A DNA stretch of 64,000 bases, from positions 26,710-90,709 of the forward strand of contig CAKQJE010000010.1 in NCBI GenBank assembly GCA_934247225.1, written 5' to 3'. A program made the position numbers and the translations under genes. Under the pieces are notes generated by a model. That model saw only the letters and a list, made by a program, of their open reading frames with translations, had not been told where the DNA came from and ran no database searches. Origin of the DNA: an uncultured Clostridia bacterium (GTDB lineage Bacteria; Bacillota; Clostridia; Christensenellales; Borkfalkiaceae). The number at the start of each line of letters is the position of its first letter. The stretch's first letter is position 1. Below are positions 28,289 to 36,732 of this stretch, one piece after another.

Positions 28289-28324
28289 GACTAAAATACG
28301 ATAGTATCGTATTTTAGTCTTTTT
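28289..28324 (+). terminator. Palindromic terminator after ybaK
   Basis: Fifteen-base arms (GACTAAAATACGATA at 28289-28303 and its complement at 28305-28319) around one G, followed by five T. The same arm sequence recurs 100 bp downstream over the promoter of the next gene. Confidence 0.7.
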
Positions 28325-28383
28325 AAGTGGGATAAGTTTTGAGTGAAAATCGCAAAATTAAAGATAAAAATTGTTAAAAAAGC

Positions 28384-28437
28384 TTGACAGGACACGATTT
28401 GTGGACTAAAATAAGATTGTATCGTATTTTAGTCCAC
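28384..28437 (+). promoter_or_regulatory. Promoter of the DUF4143 ATPase inside a palindrome
   Basis: TTGACA (28384-28389), 17 bp, TAAAAT (28407-28412). The -10 is part of the left arm GTGGACTAAAATA (28401-28413) of an inverted repeat whose right arm is 28425-28437. A protein bound to the palindrome would block the promoter, so it is a candidate operator. The arm is nearly the same as that of the ybaK terminator. Confidence 0.65.
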
Positions 28438-28458
28438 TTTTTATATGAGGTGTATTTA

Positions 28459-29679
28459 ATGAAATATATAAAAAGAGATATGGAAAAGCTTATTTCGGAG
28501 CTTACGAAAGAGTATGCTTGTATTCTCGTAACGGGACCGAGACAGGTCGGCAAAAGCACTATGCTCGAACATATCGACGGGAAGCGCGCTCGGGTTACGC
28601 TCGACGATTTACAGGAGAGAGCGCTCGCTAAACAAGATCCCGAAATGTTTCTTAAATTGCATAAACCGCCGATTTTAATCGACGAAGTTCAGTATGCGCC
28701 CGAACTGTTTTCATATATCAAAATCGCAATAGACAAGGGAGCGGAAGCCGGGAGTTTTTGGCTTACGGGTTCGCAGAGTTATAAACTGATGAGCCTGTCG
28801 CAGGAAAGTCTGGCGGGAAGAATTGCAATTCTCAATTTAACGTCGCTTTCTCAGCATGAAATTTTCCAAAGCGGACAGCTCAAACCGTTTACGGTATCGC
28901 TTGACAACTTGCAGACCCGCGTAGAAAATTCGTCCGAAGCGGGCGTCGACGAAATTTACGAAAGGATATGGAACGGCAGTTTACCGGGACTTGTAAGCGG
29001 GAAATATACTAACAGAGACGTATATTATTCGAGTTATCTTCAAACGTATATTTCAAGAGACGTAAAAGAAGAAATTTCTTTAAAAGACGACCTGAAATTT
29101 ATCGATTTTATCCGTGCGGTCGCTTGTAGAATAGGGCAGGAGTTGAACGTTCACTCGATTGCCGTCGACGCGGATGTGAGCGACGATACGGCTAAAAGAT
29201 GGCTCGGATTGCTCGAAAAATCGGAAATTATTTTTTATCTGCACCCGTATTCGAACAATCTTCTGAAAAAGATAGTAAAAACGCCGAAAGTTTACTTTTT
29301 CGATACGGGTCTCGTGTGTTATCTGACGAAATATTCAAGTCCCGAGATTTTACAAAACGGCTCGTTGAACGGCGCGATTTTAGAAAATTATATCGTTTCC
29401 GAAATAAGAAAATCCTATCTTAACTGCGGAAAAGAGATGTATTTGTATTATTACCGGGATAAATTACAGCGTGAAATAGATCTGGTTTTGGAATCCGACG
29501 GAACGCTTTATCCGATCGAAATAAAAAAATCGTCCAATCCAACCCTTTCAATGATAAAAAACTTTGAAATTCTGAAAAAATCATCTTTGAACGTCGGTAA
29601 TGGCGCGGTGATTTGTTTAAAAGATAATTTATCCGCTTTGAATGCCGAAAATCTGATAATTCCCGTCAGATGTGTTTAA
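28459..29679 (+). CDS. AAA ATPase with C-terminal DUF4143 (PD-(D/E)XK-like) domain
   Basis: A 406-residue member of the widespread AAA_14/DUF4143 family, whose biochemical role is not established. The start at 28459 has a GAGGTG site. The ATPase half shows Walker A VTGPRQVGKST (26-33 core) and Walker B PPILIDEVQYAPEL, then LTGSQSYKLMSLSQESLAGR. A winged-helix-like middle part follows. The DUF4143 end has VYFFDTGLVCYLT and the nuclease-like EIDLVLESDGTLYPIEIKKSSNP, fitting a D...E-x-K core. These genes are typically mobile, sporadic and present in many copies. The base composition here is more AT-rich than that of the flanking genes. Candidate autoregulation is discussed under its promoter. 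Confidence 0.88.
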   Translation: MKYIKRDMEKLISELTKEYACILVTGPRQVGKSTMLEHIDGKRARVTLDDLQERALAKQDPEMFLKLHKPPILIDEVQYAPELFSYIKIAIDKGAEAGSFWLTGSQSYKLMSLSQESLAGRIAILNLTSLSQHEIFQSGQLKPFTVSLDNLQTRVENSSEAGVDEIYERIWNGSLPGLVSGKYTNRDVYYSSYLQTYISRDVKEEISLKDDLKFIDFIRAVACRIGQELNVHSIAVDADVSDDTAKRWLGLLEKSEIIFYLHPYSNNLLKKIVKTPKVYFFDTGLVCYLTKYSSPEILQNGSLNGAILENYIVSEIRKSYLNCGKEMYLYYYRDKLQREIDLVLESDGTLYPIEIKKSSNPTLSMIKNFEILKKSSLNVGNGAVICLKDNLSALNAENLIIPVRCV

Positions 29680-29690
29680 AAACCGCGCTA

Positions 29691-29725
29691 AAAAATCCCC
29701 CTATGCATCGCATAAGGGGATTTTT
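29691..29725. terminator. Bidirectional terminator between ATPase and NCS2 permease
   Basis: AAAAATCCCC (29691-29700) pairs with GGGGATTTTT (29716-29725), with an inner TATGC/GCATA stem. A and T flanks on both sides serve the two convergent genes. Confidence 0.9.
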
Positions 29726-29741
29726 AAAGTCGGCTTAATTG

Positions 29742-31187
29742 TTAATGAGTAAGGAAGAACATCGCAAGGAACAAAGCCGTGATGATCCAGGTTCCGATTT
29801 TGATTTCTTTAACTTTTCCCGAGAATAATTTTATTACTACGTAAGACAAAAGTCCGAACGCTATTCCGTAAGAAATGTTATATGTAAACGGCATCATAGC
29901 CATTGTTAAAAACGCGGGAACGGATACGGAAACGTCCGACCAGTCGATATCTTTAACGCTGCCCATCATAAGAACGCCGACATAAACAAGCGCCGCGCCG
30001 TAAGCATAGCAGGGAATAAGTTTTGCAAGCGGAGCAAAGAAGAGCGCGACCAGGAACGCCGCCGCGGTTATAAGCGAGGAGAAACCTGTTTTTCCGCCTG
30101 CGGCAACGCCTGCCGAAGATTCGACAAAAGTAGTTACCGTCGAAGTTCCGAGAACTGCTCCCGTGCAGGTCGCAATAGCGTCCGCAAGCATAGCTCTGTT
30201 CATATTGGGAACTTCGGGTTCGCCGTTTTCGCCTTCGACAAGTAAATTTCCGCCGCGGCACGCGCCGTATAAAGTTCCCATAGTGTCGAACATATCGACC
30301 ATACAGAACGCAAGAGCGGTCGTTATAAAGAGAATAACGAGTCCGCCGACGGAAGTTCCGTCTTTTGCGAGATACGCGGAGAAATCGAAGCCTTGAGTGA
30401 AGACCTTTCCGAACGCCTCGTTACCGAATGCCACAAAGGGTTTTAAAGGATTGAACGAGAAAGTTTCGCCGAAATTATCGTAAAATCCGGGTACGGTCAA
30501 ACCTAAAAGATAGTAAAGAGCCGTTCCGCCGAGGATACCCCAAAGGATCGAACCTTTAATTTTCTTATGCGAGAGAACCGCGATAAGCAGAATGGAAATA
30601 ACCGCAACAACAAGCGGCATTACCTCAGTCCAGGTTGCTTTATTGAAAAGGTTGAACGAAGCGAGTTTAATGCCTGTATCGGGGTCGGGAATAACGAGTT
30701 TCGCGTCCTGTAATCCCAAAAACGCTATAAACAAACCGATACCTGCGGGAATAGCGGCTTTAACAACGGGCGGAATTGCTTCGAAAATAATTTTTCTCAG
30801 TCCCGTAACCGTGAGTATCACGAAAATAAGTCCGTCCAAAAGAACGAAAACGAGCGCGTTCGCATAAGTAAAACCGAGACCTTTGCAAACGGTAAACACG
30901 AAAAATGCGTTAAGACCCATTCCCGGAGCTTGCGCAAGCGGAAGGTTTGCCATAAGTCCGATGAGGACAGTGCCGATGACCGCGGAAAGAGCGGTGGTGA
31001 CGTACATCGCGTCGAACGATACTCCATCGAGAGCGGAGAACATACCCGAGTTTACGACAAGTATGTACGCCATTGCGAGGAACGTCGTAAGACCTGCGAT
31101 GATTTCCGTTTTTATCGACGAACCTTTTTCGGTAATCCGGAACTTTCTGTCGAAAAACGAAGTTTTCTTTTGTTCGATATTTTCCAT
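29742..31187 (-). CDS. NCS2 family (AzgA-type) purine permease
   Basis: A 481-residue proton- or sodium-coupled nucleobase importer of the AzgA-like branch (guanine/hypoxanthine/adenine) with about 12-14 membrane segments. Family motifs are TEIIAGLTTFLAMAYILVVN near the start, NLPLAQAPGMGLNAFF, and SSAGVAAGGKTGFSSL. It has an AAGGAG site. The LOG gene lies 63 bp upstream on the same strand, probably in one transcript; no purine riboswitch is visible in that short gap. Together the pair suggests salvage of purine bases. Confidence 0.93.
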   Translation of the reverse strand: MENIEQKKTSFFDRKFRITEKGSSIKTEIIAGLTTFLAMAYILVVNSGMFSALDGVSFDAMYVTTALSAVIGTVLIGLMANLPLAQAPGMGLNAFFVFTVCKGLGFTYANALVFVLLDGLIFVILTVTGLRKIIFEAIPPVVKAAIPAGIGLFIAFLGLQDAKLVIPDPDTGIKLASFNLFNKATWTEVMPLVVAVISILLIAVLSHKKIKGSILWGILGGTALYYLLGLTVPGFYDNFGETFSFNPLKPFVAFGNEAFGKVFTQGFDFSAYLAKDGTSVGGLVILFITTALAFCMVDMFDTMGTLYGACRGGNLLVEGENGEPEVPNMNRAMLADAIATCTGAVLGTSTVTTFVESSAGVAAGGKTGFSSLITAAAFLVALFFAPLAKLIPCYAYGAALVYVGVLMMGSVKDIDWSDVSVSVPAFLTMAMMPFTYNISYGIAFGLLSYVVIKLFSGKVKEIKIGTWIITALFLAMFFLTH

Positions 31188-31250
31188 AAATATCTCCTTA
31201 TTTTCCGCTTATTCGCGGTTTTTGCCTTATTGTGTTATATTTTTCCCTTA

Positions 31251-31787
31251 TTATGTTAAATTTAAAATCTTTTTGATTTCTTCGAGATTATCGGCAAAAT
31301 ATATTCCTTTCTGCCGTTTCTCGGAAGACAACCCTTTATCGATCATATGTTTTAAAAGTGCTTTTAAATCGTTGTAATATCCGTTTAAATTGTAAATAAT
31401 ACAAGGCGCGTTCAGATGTTTCAAAGACACTTTAGACATAACCTCGGTAATCTCTTCCAATGTTCCCGTACCGCCGGGAAAAGCGATAAAAGCGTCGCCA
31501 AGCTCGATCATTTTGCTTTTGCGTTCCGACATATCTTTGGTTGTTATCAGTTTTGTCAGTCCGTTGTGCTGAAATTCGCTTTCGATAAAGAATTGCGGTT
31601 CGACGCCCGTTACCTTGCCGCCGTGACTTAAAACACTGTCGGCAATCGCTCCCATAAGTCCCGATTTCGAGCCGCCGTAAATCAACGCGTTGCCGCTCGA
31701 ACCTATCCATTCGCCGAGTTCTTCAACCGCCTTGCGTAAAGACGGGTCGTTTCCTTCGTTTGCGCCGAGATAAACGGTAATATTCAT
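31251..31787 (-). CDS. LOG family nucleoside 5'-monophosphate phosphoribohydrolase
   Basis: LOG proteins cut the N-glycosidic bond of (modified) adenosine 5'-monophosphate, releasing ribose 5-phosphate and the free base; they were first described in plant cytokinin activation. The 178-residue protein has the Rossmann fold with the signatures IYGGSKSGLMGAIADSVL, MSERKSKMIELGDAFIAF and PGGTGTLEEITEV (104-116). The binding site is AAAGGAG. It precedes a purine permease in the same direction, which fits a role in releasing or recycling purine bases. A structured leader and a perfect promoter are upstream. Confidence 0.92.
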   Translation of the reverse strand: MNITVYLGANEGNDPSLRKAVEELGEWIGSSGNALIYGGSKSGLMGAIADSVLSHGGKVTGVEPQFFIESEFQHNGLTKLITTKDMSERKSKMIELGDAFIAFPGGTGTLEEITEVMSKVSLKHLNAPCIIYNLNGYYNDLKALLKHMIDKGLSSEKRQKGIYFADNLEEIKKILNLT

Positions 31788-31917
31788 ACCAATACGCTCC
31801 TTTGTTTTCGCTGATTTTTTACGGTAAATGAACTACTTCGGTTTTTGACGGCTTATGCCCCGAAAATAAAAACAGCACATAGACTCTTCAGCCTAAGTGC
31901 CGGTAGGTACTCACCGA
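31788..31917 (-). promoter_or_regulatory. Structured ~130-nt leader of the LOG-permease transcript, orphan riboswitch candidate
   Basis: The leader has a CGGU/ACCG hairpin, then a stem of about ten pairs with a GAAG loop (rc of 31866-31892), then further complementary stretches (TTCGG/CCGAA). Its 5' part (GGTGAG, CCTACC, AGGCTG) faintly resembles the start of the Mg-sensing M-box, but the conserved M-box core is missing and the downstream genes are not Mg transporters, so I do not call it one. Confidence 0.4.
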
Positions 31918-31923
31918 GTATTT

Positions 31924-31952
31924 ATTATACTATAAAAATACCGACTTGTCAA
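31924..31952 (-). promoter_or_regulatory. Perfect-consensus promoter of the LOG-permease operon
   Basis: On the minus strand, TTGACA (31952-31947), 17 bp, TATAAT (31929-31924). Start expected near 31917. Confidence 0.85.
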
Positions 31953-32032
31953 ATCTTTTTTCACCGAAAAAACATATACCCGTTTATTGCAAATCTTCTA
32001 AAGAGAAGTATAAATATTTTTAAAAGTTAAAC

Positions 32033-32060
32033 GGCGGTCGCAATTCAAATTGCGACCGCC
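32033..32060 (-). terminator. Hairpin downstream of nifJ
   Basis: Thirteen-base perfect arms (32033-32045 and 32048-32060) with a 2-nt gap; on the minus strand it is followed by GTTTAACTTTT. It lies 45 bp past the nifJ stop. Confidence 0.65.
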
Positions 32061-32105
32061 GCCTTTTAGATTATTTTAACCTGTCGGGATTGATTTACCG
32101 ATAAA

Positions 32106-35100
32106 TCATTCTTTTCCGGCAAGCTTCTTGTATTTGCCGAGTCTCGCGGTGTTCTCTTCTTCGGCTCTCTCGAAAAGCTTTTCGGCAAGCTCGGGCTGAG
32201 CCTTTTTGAGCGTTGCGTAACGGTTTTCGCCGAGAATGAAGTCGTGATAACTTTCGGTAGGATCTTTGCTGTCGAGAGTGAAGGGGTTGACTTCCGTTCC
32301 GACCTTTTCGGGATTATATCTGTAAAGATGCCAATAACCTGCGTCAACGGCTTTCTTTTCCTCGGTCTGCGAGTTAGCCATGTTGATACCGTGGTTGATA
32401 CAAGGCGCGTAGCAGATAAGGAGCGACGGTCCGTCGTAGCTTTCCGCTTCCGTGATAGCGTTAAGGAACTGCTGTTTGTTGGAACCCATAGCGCACTGAG
32501 CGACGTAAACATAGCCGTAGCTCATAGCCATCATGCCGAGGTCTTTCTTCTTGACTCTCTTACCGCCCGAAGCGAATTTGGCAACCGAGCCGGTAGGAGT
32601 GGACTTACTTGCCTGTCCGCCGGTGTTGGAGTAAACTTCGGTATCTACGACGAGTACGTTTACGTCTTCGCCCTGAGCGAGAACGTGGTCGAGTCCGCCG
32701 TAACCGATATCGTATGCCCAGCCGTCGCCGCCGATAATCCAGATGGATTTCTTGATTACGCAGTCAAGCATTCCGTCAAGTTCTTTAAGGAGGTCTTTAA
32801 GTTCGCCTTTCGCGTTCTTGATTGCGGAGGGAAGAGCAACCTGCAAAGTAGCGTAAACGCGTTTGGTAACGTCCGCGCTCTTTTTGTTTTCAAGCCAGAG
32901 CTTGCAAGCCTCGCCGACTCTTCCGTGAAGGTTGAGTTCGAGGATACGTCTCATAACGTCCGCAAGTTTTTCTCTTCTCTGGAAGTAAGCAAGGTGGAAA
33001 CCGAAGCCGTATTCCGCGTTGTCTTCGAACAAGCTGTTTGCCCAGGCGGGACCTTTGCCTTCCGCGTTCTTGGTGTAAGGACACGTCGGGGAAGAGCCGC
33101 CGTAAATGGACGAACAACCCGTAGCGTTGGCGATGATCATACGATCGCCGAACATCTGCGTGATAACTTTGATGTAAGGAGTTTCGCCGCAGCCCGCGCA
33201 CGCGCCCGAGAACTCGAAGAGCGGCTTAGAAAACTGCGAACCCTTAACGGTGTTTTTCTTGAATACGGAAGTGTCGACTTCGGGAAGTTTTTCGCTGAAA
33301 TCGTAGTTTTCGGTTTCTTCCTTAACGACTTTTTCAAGCGGGATCATCGTAAGAGCCTTCTTGTCTTCCTTAGTGGGGCAGATATTGGCGCAGACGCCGC
33401 AACCCATACAATCGAGCGGGCTGACCTGCATTCTGTAAGAGTAACCTTTAAGACCGATAGCGGCTTTGGTTGCAAACGTTGCGGGAACGGTTTCGCCGTC
33501 TTTTACGAGAACGGGACGAATACAAGCGTGCGGGCAAACGAACGAACATTGGTTACACTGAATACAATTTTCTGCATTCCACTGCGGAATTTTAACCGCA
33601 ACGCCTCTCTTTTCGAACTTGGTCGTTCCGGTGGGAACGCTGCCGTCCGCATTGAAAGCGGAAGAGGGGAGTTTGTCGCCCTGAAGAGCGATGATCGGGT
33701 GGATAACCTCTTGGAAATATTTATTGTCGGCAAGCTTAGCGGGTTCTGCGCCTGTGGTTGCGTCCGCCCATTCTGCCGGAACTTTGATTTCTTTAAGTTC
33801 GGAAGAAGCTTTGTCGATTGCGGCGTAGTTCATGTTTACGACCGCGTCGCCCTTCTTGCCGTAAGATTTCTTAACGTACTGCTTCATCCAATCTTCCGCT
33901 TCGGCGTAAGGCATGATTTCGGGGTTGATCTTGAAGAAAGCAGCCTGCATGATAGCGTTCGTTCTTCCGCCGAGACCGATGGAAGCTGCTATCTTTATAG
34001 CGTCGATAACGTAAAGTTTAGCGTGCTTTTTAGCGAGTAAACGCTTCATGGACGCGGGGAGATTTGCCCCGAGGTCTTTCGCGTTATCCCATTCGCAGTT
34101 AAGAAGGAATTTGCCGCCTTCTTTAAGGTCGGTGACCATATCGTATCTCGTAACGTAAGAAGGCTGCGAGCAAGCGATGAAATCAGCCGCGTCGATAAGA
34201 TAGGACGACTGTATCGGAGTTTTACCGAAACGGAGGTGCGAAACCGTTATGCCGCCCGACTTTTTGGAGTCGTAGAAGAAATAACCCTGAGCGTACATAT
34301 CGGTGTGATCGCCGATGATTTTAATGGAGTTTTTGTTTGCGCCGACCGTACCGTCGGAACCGAGACCGTAGAACTTGCAGCTGATAGTTCCCTCGGGAGC
34401 GGCGTTATACTGCTCGGAGAAATCAAGCGAAGTGTGGGTGATATCGTCGTGGATACCGACGGTGAAGTGGTTCTTCGGTTTTGCGGATTCGAGGTTTTTA
34501 TAAACGGCGTAAACCATAGAGGGGTTGAACTCTTTGGAGCCGAGACCGTATCTTCCGCCGTAAACCTTGACCTTCTTCTTTCCGAGTTCCGCCAAAGCGG
34601 CAACGACGTCGAGATACAAAGGTTCGCCGAGCGAGCCGGGTTCTTTCGTTCTGTCGAGAACGGCAAGATTTTTAACGGTCTTGGGAAGAGCCTTAACGAA
34701 CGCTTTCGCGGAGAAAGGTCTGTAAAGTCTGACTTTCAGTACGCCGACTTTATGTCCTTCCTTGTTCATTCTCGCGATAGTCTCTTCGATAGCTTCCGCG
34801 CCGCTGCCCATGATAACGATAACGTTTTCCGCGTCGGGCGCGCCGACGTAATCGAAAAGGTGATAGCTTCTGCCCGTAAGAGCGGAAACTTTGTTCATCA
34901 TCTTCTGAACGATTGCGGGAACTTCTTCGTAATATTTGTTAGCGGTTTCTCTGTTCTGGAAGTAAGTATCGCTGTTCTGCGCCGTACCTTTCTGGATCGG
35001 GTGATCGGGGTTCAAAGCTCTCTTTCTGAAATCTTCGATATCTTTCATATCTACGAGTTTCTTCATATCTTCGTAGTCGATAGCTTCGATCTTGGAAACT

Positions 35101-35630
35101 TCGTGGCTCGTTCTGAAACCGTCGAAGAAGTGAAGGAACGGAACTTTGGATTTAAGCGTGGAAAGATGAGCGACGAGCGCAAGGTCCATAACTTCCTGAA
35201 CGGAATTGGACGCGAGCATCGCAAATCCCGTCTGGCGGCAAGCCATAACGTCCGAGTGATCGCCGAAAATGTTAAGAGAATGAGCAGCCAAAGCTCTCGC
35301 GCTGACGTGGAATACGCAGGGGAGAAGCTCGCCGGAAATCTTGTACATATTCGGAATCATAAGGAGCAAGCCTTGCGAAGCCGTGTAGGTTACGGTAAGC
35401 GCGCCTGCGGAAAGAGAACCGTGTACCGCGCCTGCCGCGCCCGCTTCGGACTGCATTTCCGCAAGCTTGAGCTTCTGACCGAACATATTCGTTCTGCCGG
35501 CAGTGGACCATTCGTCTGCAACTTCCGCCATAGGCGAGGAAGGAGTGATGGGGTAAATCGCCGCAACTTCCGAGAACGCGTAAGCTACGTGGCTCGCGGC
35601 GGTGTTACCGTCAATAGTCATAACTTTCAT
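32106..35630 (-). CDS. nifJ: Pyruvate:ferredoxin (flavodoxin) oxidoreductase
   Basis: A single-chain PFOR (1174 residues) that converts pyruvate and CoA to acetyl-CoA, CO2 and reduced ferredoxin, the central energy step of clostridial fermenters; it is oxygen-sensitive. All domains are present: N-terminal pyrimidine-binding domain (IYPITPSSPMAEVADEWS), the CoA/domain III region, a two-[4Fe-4S] ferredoxin domain (CIQCNQCSFVCPHACIRP and CMGCGVCANICPTK near residues 690-760), and the C-terminal TPP domain with its extra cluster cysteines (CAGCGETPY) and GDGWAYDIGYGGLDHVL...DTEVYSNTGGQ. The start has AGGAGGTC. It has its own promoter and terminator and is divergent from ecfA1. Confidence 0.98.
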   Translation of the reverse strand: MKVMTIDGNTAASHVAYAFSEVAAIYPITPSSPMAEVADEWSTAGRTNMFGQKLKLAEMQSEAGAAGAVHGSLSAGALTVTYTASQGLLLMIPNMYKISGELLPCVFHVSARALAAHSLNIFGDHSDVMACRQTGFAMLASNSVQEVMDLALVAHLSTLKSKVPFLHFFDGFRTSHEVSKIEAIDYEDMKKLVDMKDIEDFRKRALNPDHPIQKGTAQNSDTYFQNRETANKYYEEVPAIVQKMMNKVSALTGRSYHLFDYVGAPDAENVIVIMGSGAEAIEETIARMNKEGHKVGVLKVRLYRPFSAKAFVKALPKTVKNLAVLDRTKEPGSLGEPLYLDVVAALAELGKKKVKVYGGRYGLGSKEFNPSMVYAVYKNLESAKPKNHFTVGIHDDITHTSLDFSEQYNAAPEGTISCKFYGLGSDGTVGANKNSIKIIGDHTDMYAQGYFFYDSKKSGGITVSHLRFGKTPIQSSYLIDAADFIACSQPSYVTRYDMVTDLKEGGKFLLNCEWDNAKDLGANLPASMKRLLAKKHAKLYVIDAIKIAASIGLGGRTNAIMQAAFFKINPEIMPYAEAEDWMKQYVKKSYGKKGDAVVNMNYAAIDKASSELKEIKVPAEWADATTGAEPAKLADNKYFQEVIHPIIALQGDKLPSSAFNADGSVPTGTTKFEKRGVAVKIPQWNAENCIQCNQCSFVCPHACIRPVLVKDGETVPATFATKAAIGLKGYSYRMQVSPLDCMGCGVCANICPTKEDKKALTMIPLEKVVKEETENYDFSEKLPEVDTSVFKKNTVKGSQFSKPLFEFSGACAGCGETPYIKVITQMFGDRMIIANATGCSSIYGGSSPTCPYTKNAEGKGPAWANSLFEDNAEYGFGFHLAYFQRREKLADVMRRILELNLHGRVGEACKLWLENKKSADVTKRVYATLQVALPSAIKNAKGELKDLLKELDGMLDCVIKKSIWIIGGDGWAYDIGYGGLDHVLAQGEDVNVLVVDTEVYSNTGGQASKSTPTGSVAKFASGGKRVKKKDLGMMAMSYGYVYVAQCAMGSNKQQFLNAITEAESYDGPSLLICYAPCINHGINMANSQTEEKKAVDAGYWHLYRYNPEKVGTEVNPFTLDSKDPTESYHDFILGENRYATLKKAQPELAEKLFERAEEENTARLGKYKKLAGKE

Positions 35631-35729
35631 TAAATTTTGACCTCCGTATGAAATTGATTATAACTTTTGAAATTGATTTTTTCGGCTGCGACGGAGAGTG
35701 CCGCGAAGCCGATTTATTACATCTTATAT

Positions 35730-35758
35730 ATTATAGCCTATTGAGTAGTAATAGTCAA
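35730..35758 (-). promoter_or_regulatory. Promoter of nifJ
   Basis: On the minus strand, TTGACT (35758-35753), 17 bp, TATAAT (35735-35730). The ~90-nt leader includes a TCGGCT/AGCCGA hairpin (35680-35713) ending in an A-run that would work as a weak terminator for the opposite strand. Confidence 0.8.
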
Positions 35759-35837
35759 AGGTTTTCGGGGTAAAAGGAAAAATTTTTTACTTGTTTTACA
35801 AAAAAAAGGTGAAAAAAGTTCAGAGCTTACGAAACGC

Positions 35838-35867
35838 TTGTTATTTTAAGGCGATTTGTGCTAAAAT
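35838..35867 (+). promoter_or_regulatory. Promoter of the ecf operon, predicted leaderless start
   Basis: TTGTTA (35838-35843), 18 bp, TAAAAT (35862-35867). The ATG of ecfA1 is only seven bases after the -10, so the transcript should begin at or next to the start codon. There is no Shine-Dalgarno. Confidence 0.55.
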
Positions 35868-35874
35868 ACAAGCT

Positions 35875-36732
35875 ATGCAGGCTATAAATTTTCAGAACGT
35901 CGGGTTTTACTATGCGGCGAACGCCGATAACGGCTCGACAAAAAAAACGCAGGTTTTAAACAGTCTCGATTTTTCCGTGGAAAAAGGCGCGTTCGTCGCC
36001 CTTTTGGGGCGGAACGGGAGCGGGAAAAGTACCCTCGCGAGGCTTATAAACGGACTTTTGAAACCAACCGCGGGTAAGGTATCCGTTTTCGGGCTCGACA
36101 CGTCCGATAAGAAAAATCTTTTCGAAATAAGAAAAAAAGCGGGTATGGTTTTTCAGAACCCCGACAATCAGCAGATCGCGTCTATCGTTGAGGACGACAT
36201 CGCTTTCGGACCCGAAAATATCGGTATGCCGAGAGAGAAAATCAAGGAAGCTATCGATATGGCGTTGAAAGCCACGGATATGGAGAAATTTCGCAAAGCG
36301 GAAGCGGCAAAGCTTTCGGGCGGACAGAAACAGAGAATAGCCATAGCCGGAGCGATCGCGATCGACCCCGAAATTCTCATTATGGACGAATCGACCTCTA
36401 TGCTCGACCCTAAGGGAAGAAAAGAGGTTATGGAAGTTGTGAGAACTTTGAACAGGGAAAAGGGAATGACCGTTATCGACATAACGCATTATATGGACGA
36501 GGCGGCGGAAGCCGACTACGTTTACGTGCTTGACGGCGGCTCGATCCGTCTTCAAGGAACGCCCGAAGAGGTTTTCGCGGAAAAAGAAACGCTGAGAAAT
36601 TGCGGACTTGAACTTACAAGACCCGCGCTTATAGCGGAAAAACTCAGGCGTGCGGGCGTACCTCTTTCGCCGTCGGTATTAAGCGAAAAGAGTTTATCGG
36701 AGGAATTATGCGGGTTGTTGCGGAAAATCTGA
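35875..36732 (+). CDS. ecfA1: Energy-coupling factor transporter ATPase EcfA1
   Basis: One of two ABC-type ATPases of the group II ECF transporter, which powers uptake of vitamins and metals by exchangeable S components in the membrane. Start at 35875 gives 285 residues; the in-frame TTG at 35791 adds 28 residues without family support. Walker A is GRNGSGKS (45-52); LSGGQKQRIAIAGAIA and ILIMDESTSMLDP (with the EcfA1-typical DESTSML) follow, and the switch histidine is in DITHYMDE. It overlaps ecfA2 by 25 bp. No S component is nearby, as expected for group II. The usual upstream neighbour rplQ is missing. Confidence 0.95.
   Translation: MQAINFQNVGFYYAANADNGSTKKTQVLNSLDFSVEKGAFVALLGRNGSGKSTLARLINGLLKPTAGKVSVFGLDTSDKKNLFEIRKKAGMVFQNPDNQQIASIVEDDIAFGPENIGMPREKIKEAIDMALKATDMEKFRKAEAAKLSGGQKQRIAIAGAIAIDPEILIMDESTSMLDPKGRKEVMEVVRTLNREKGMTVIDITHYMDEAAEADYVYVLDGGSIRLQGTPEEVFAEKETLRNCGLELTRPALIAEKLRRAGVPLSPSVLSEKSLSEELCGLLRKI

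Noticed and set aside
28384..28458. Upstream in-frame start of the DUF4143 ATPase
   Set aside because: It would lie inside the promoter and palindrome; the ATG at 28459 has a GAGGTG site.
31188..31250. Purine riboswitch before the NCS2 permease
   Set aside because: The gap is only 63 bp and lacks the conserved riboswitch core.
31788..31917. M-box magnesium riboswitch
   Set aside because: Only a short 5' resemblance; the conserved core and a magnesium transporter gene are missing.
32244..34040. 598-codon frame opposite nifJ
   Set aside because: Shadow of the nifJ codon pattern on the other strand; composition and lack of start signals do not support a gene.
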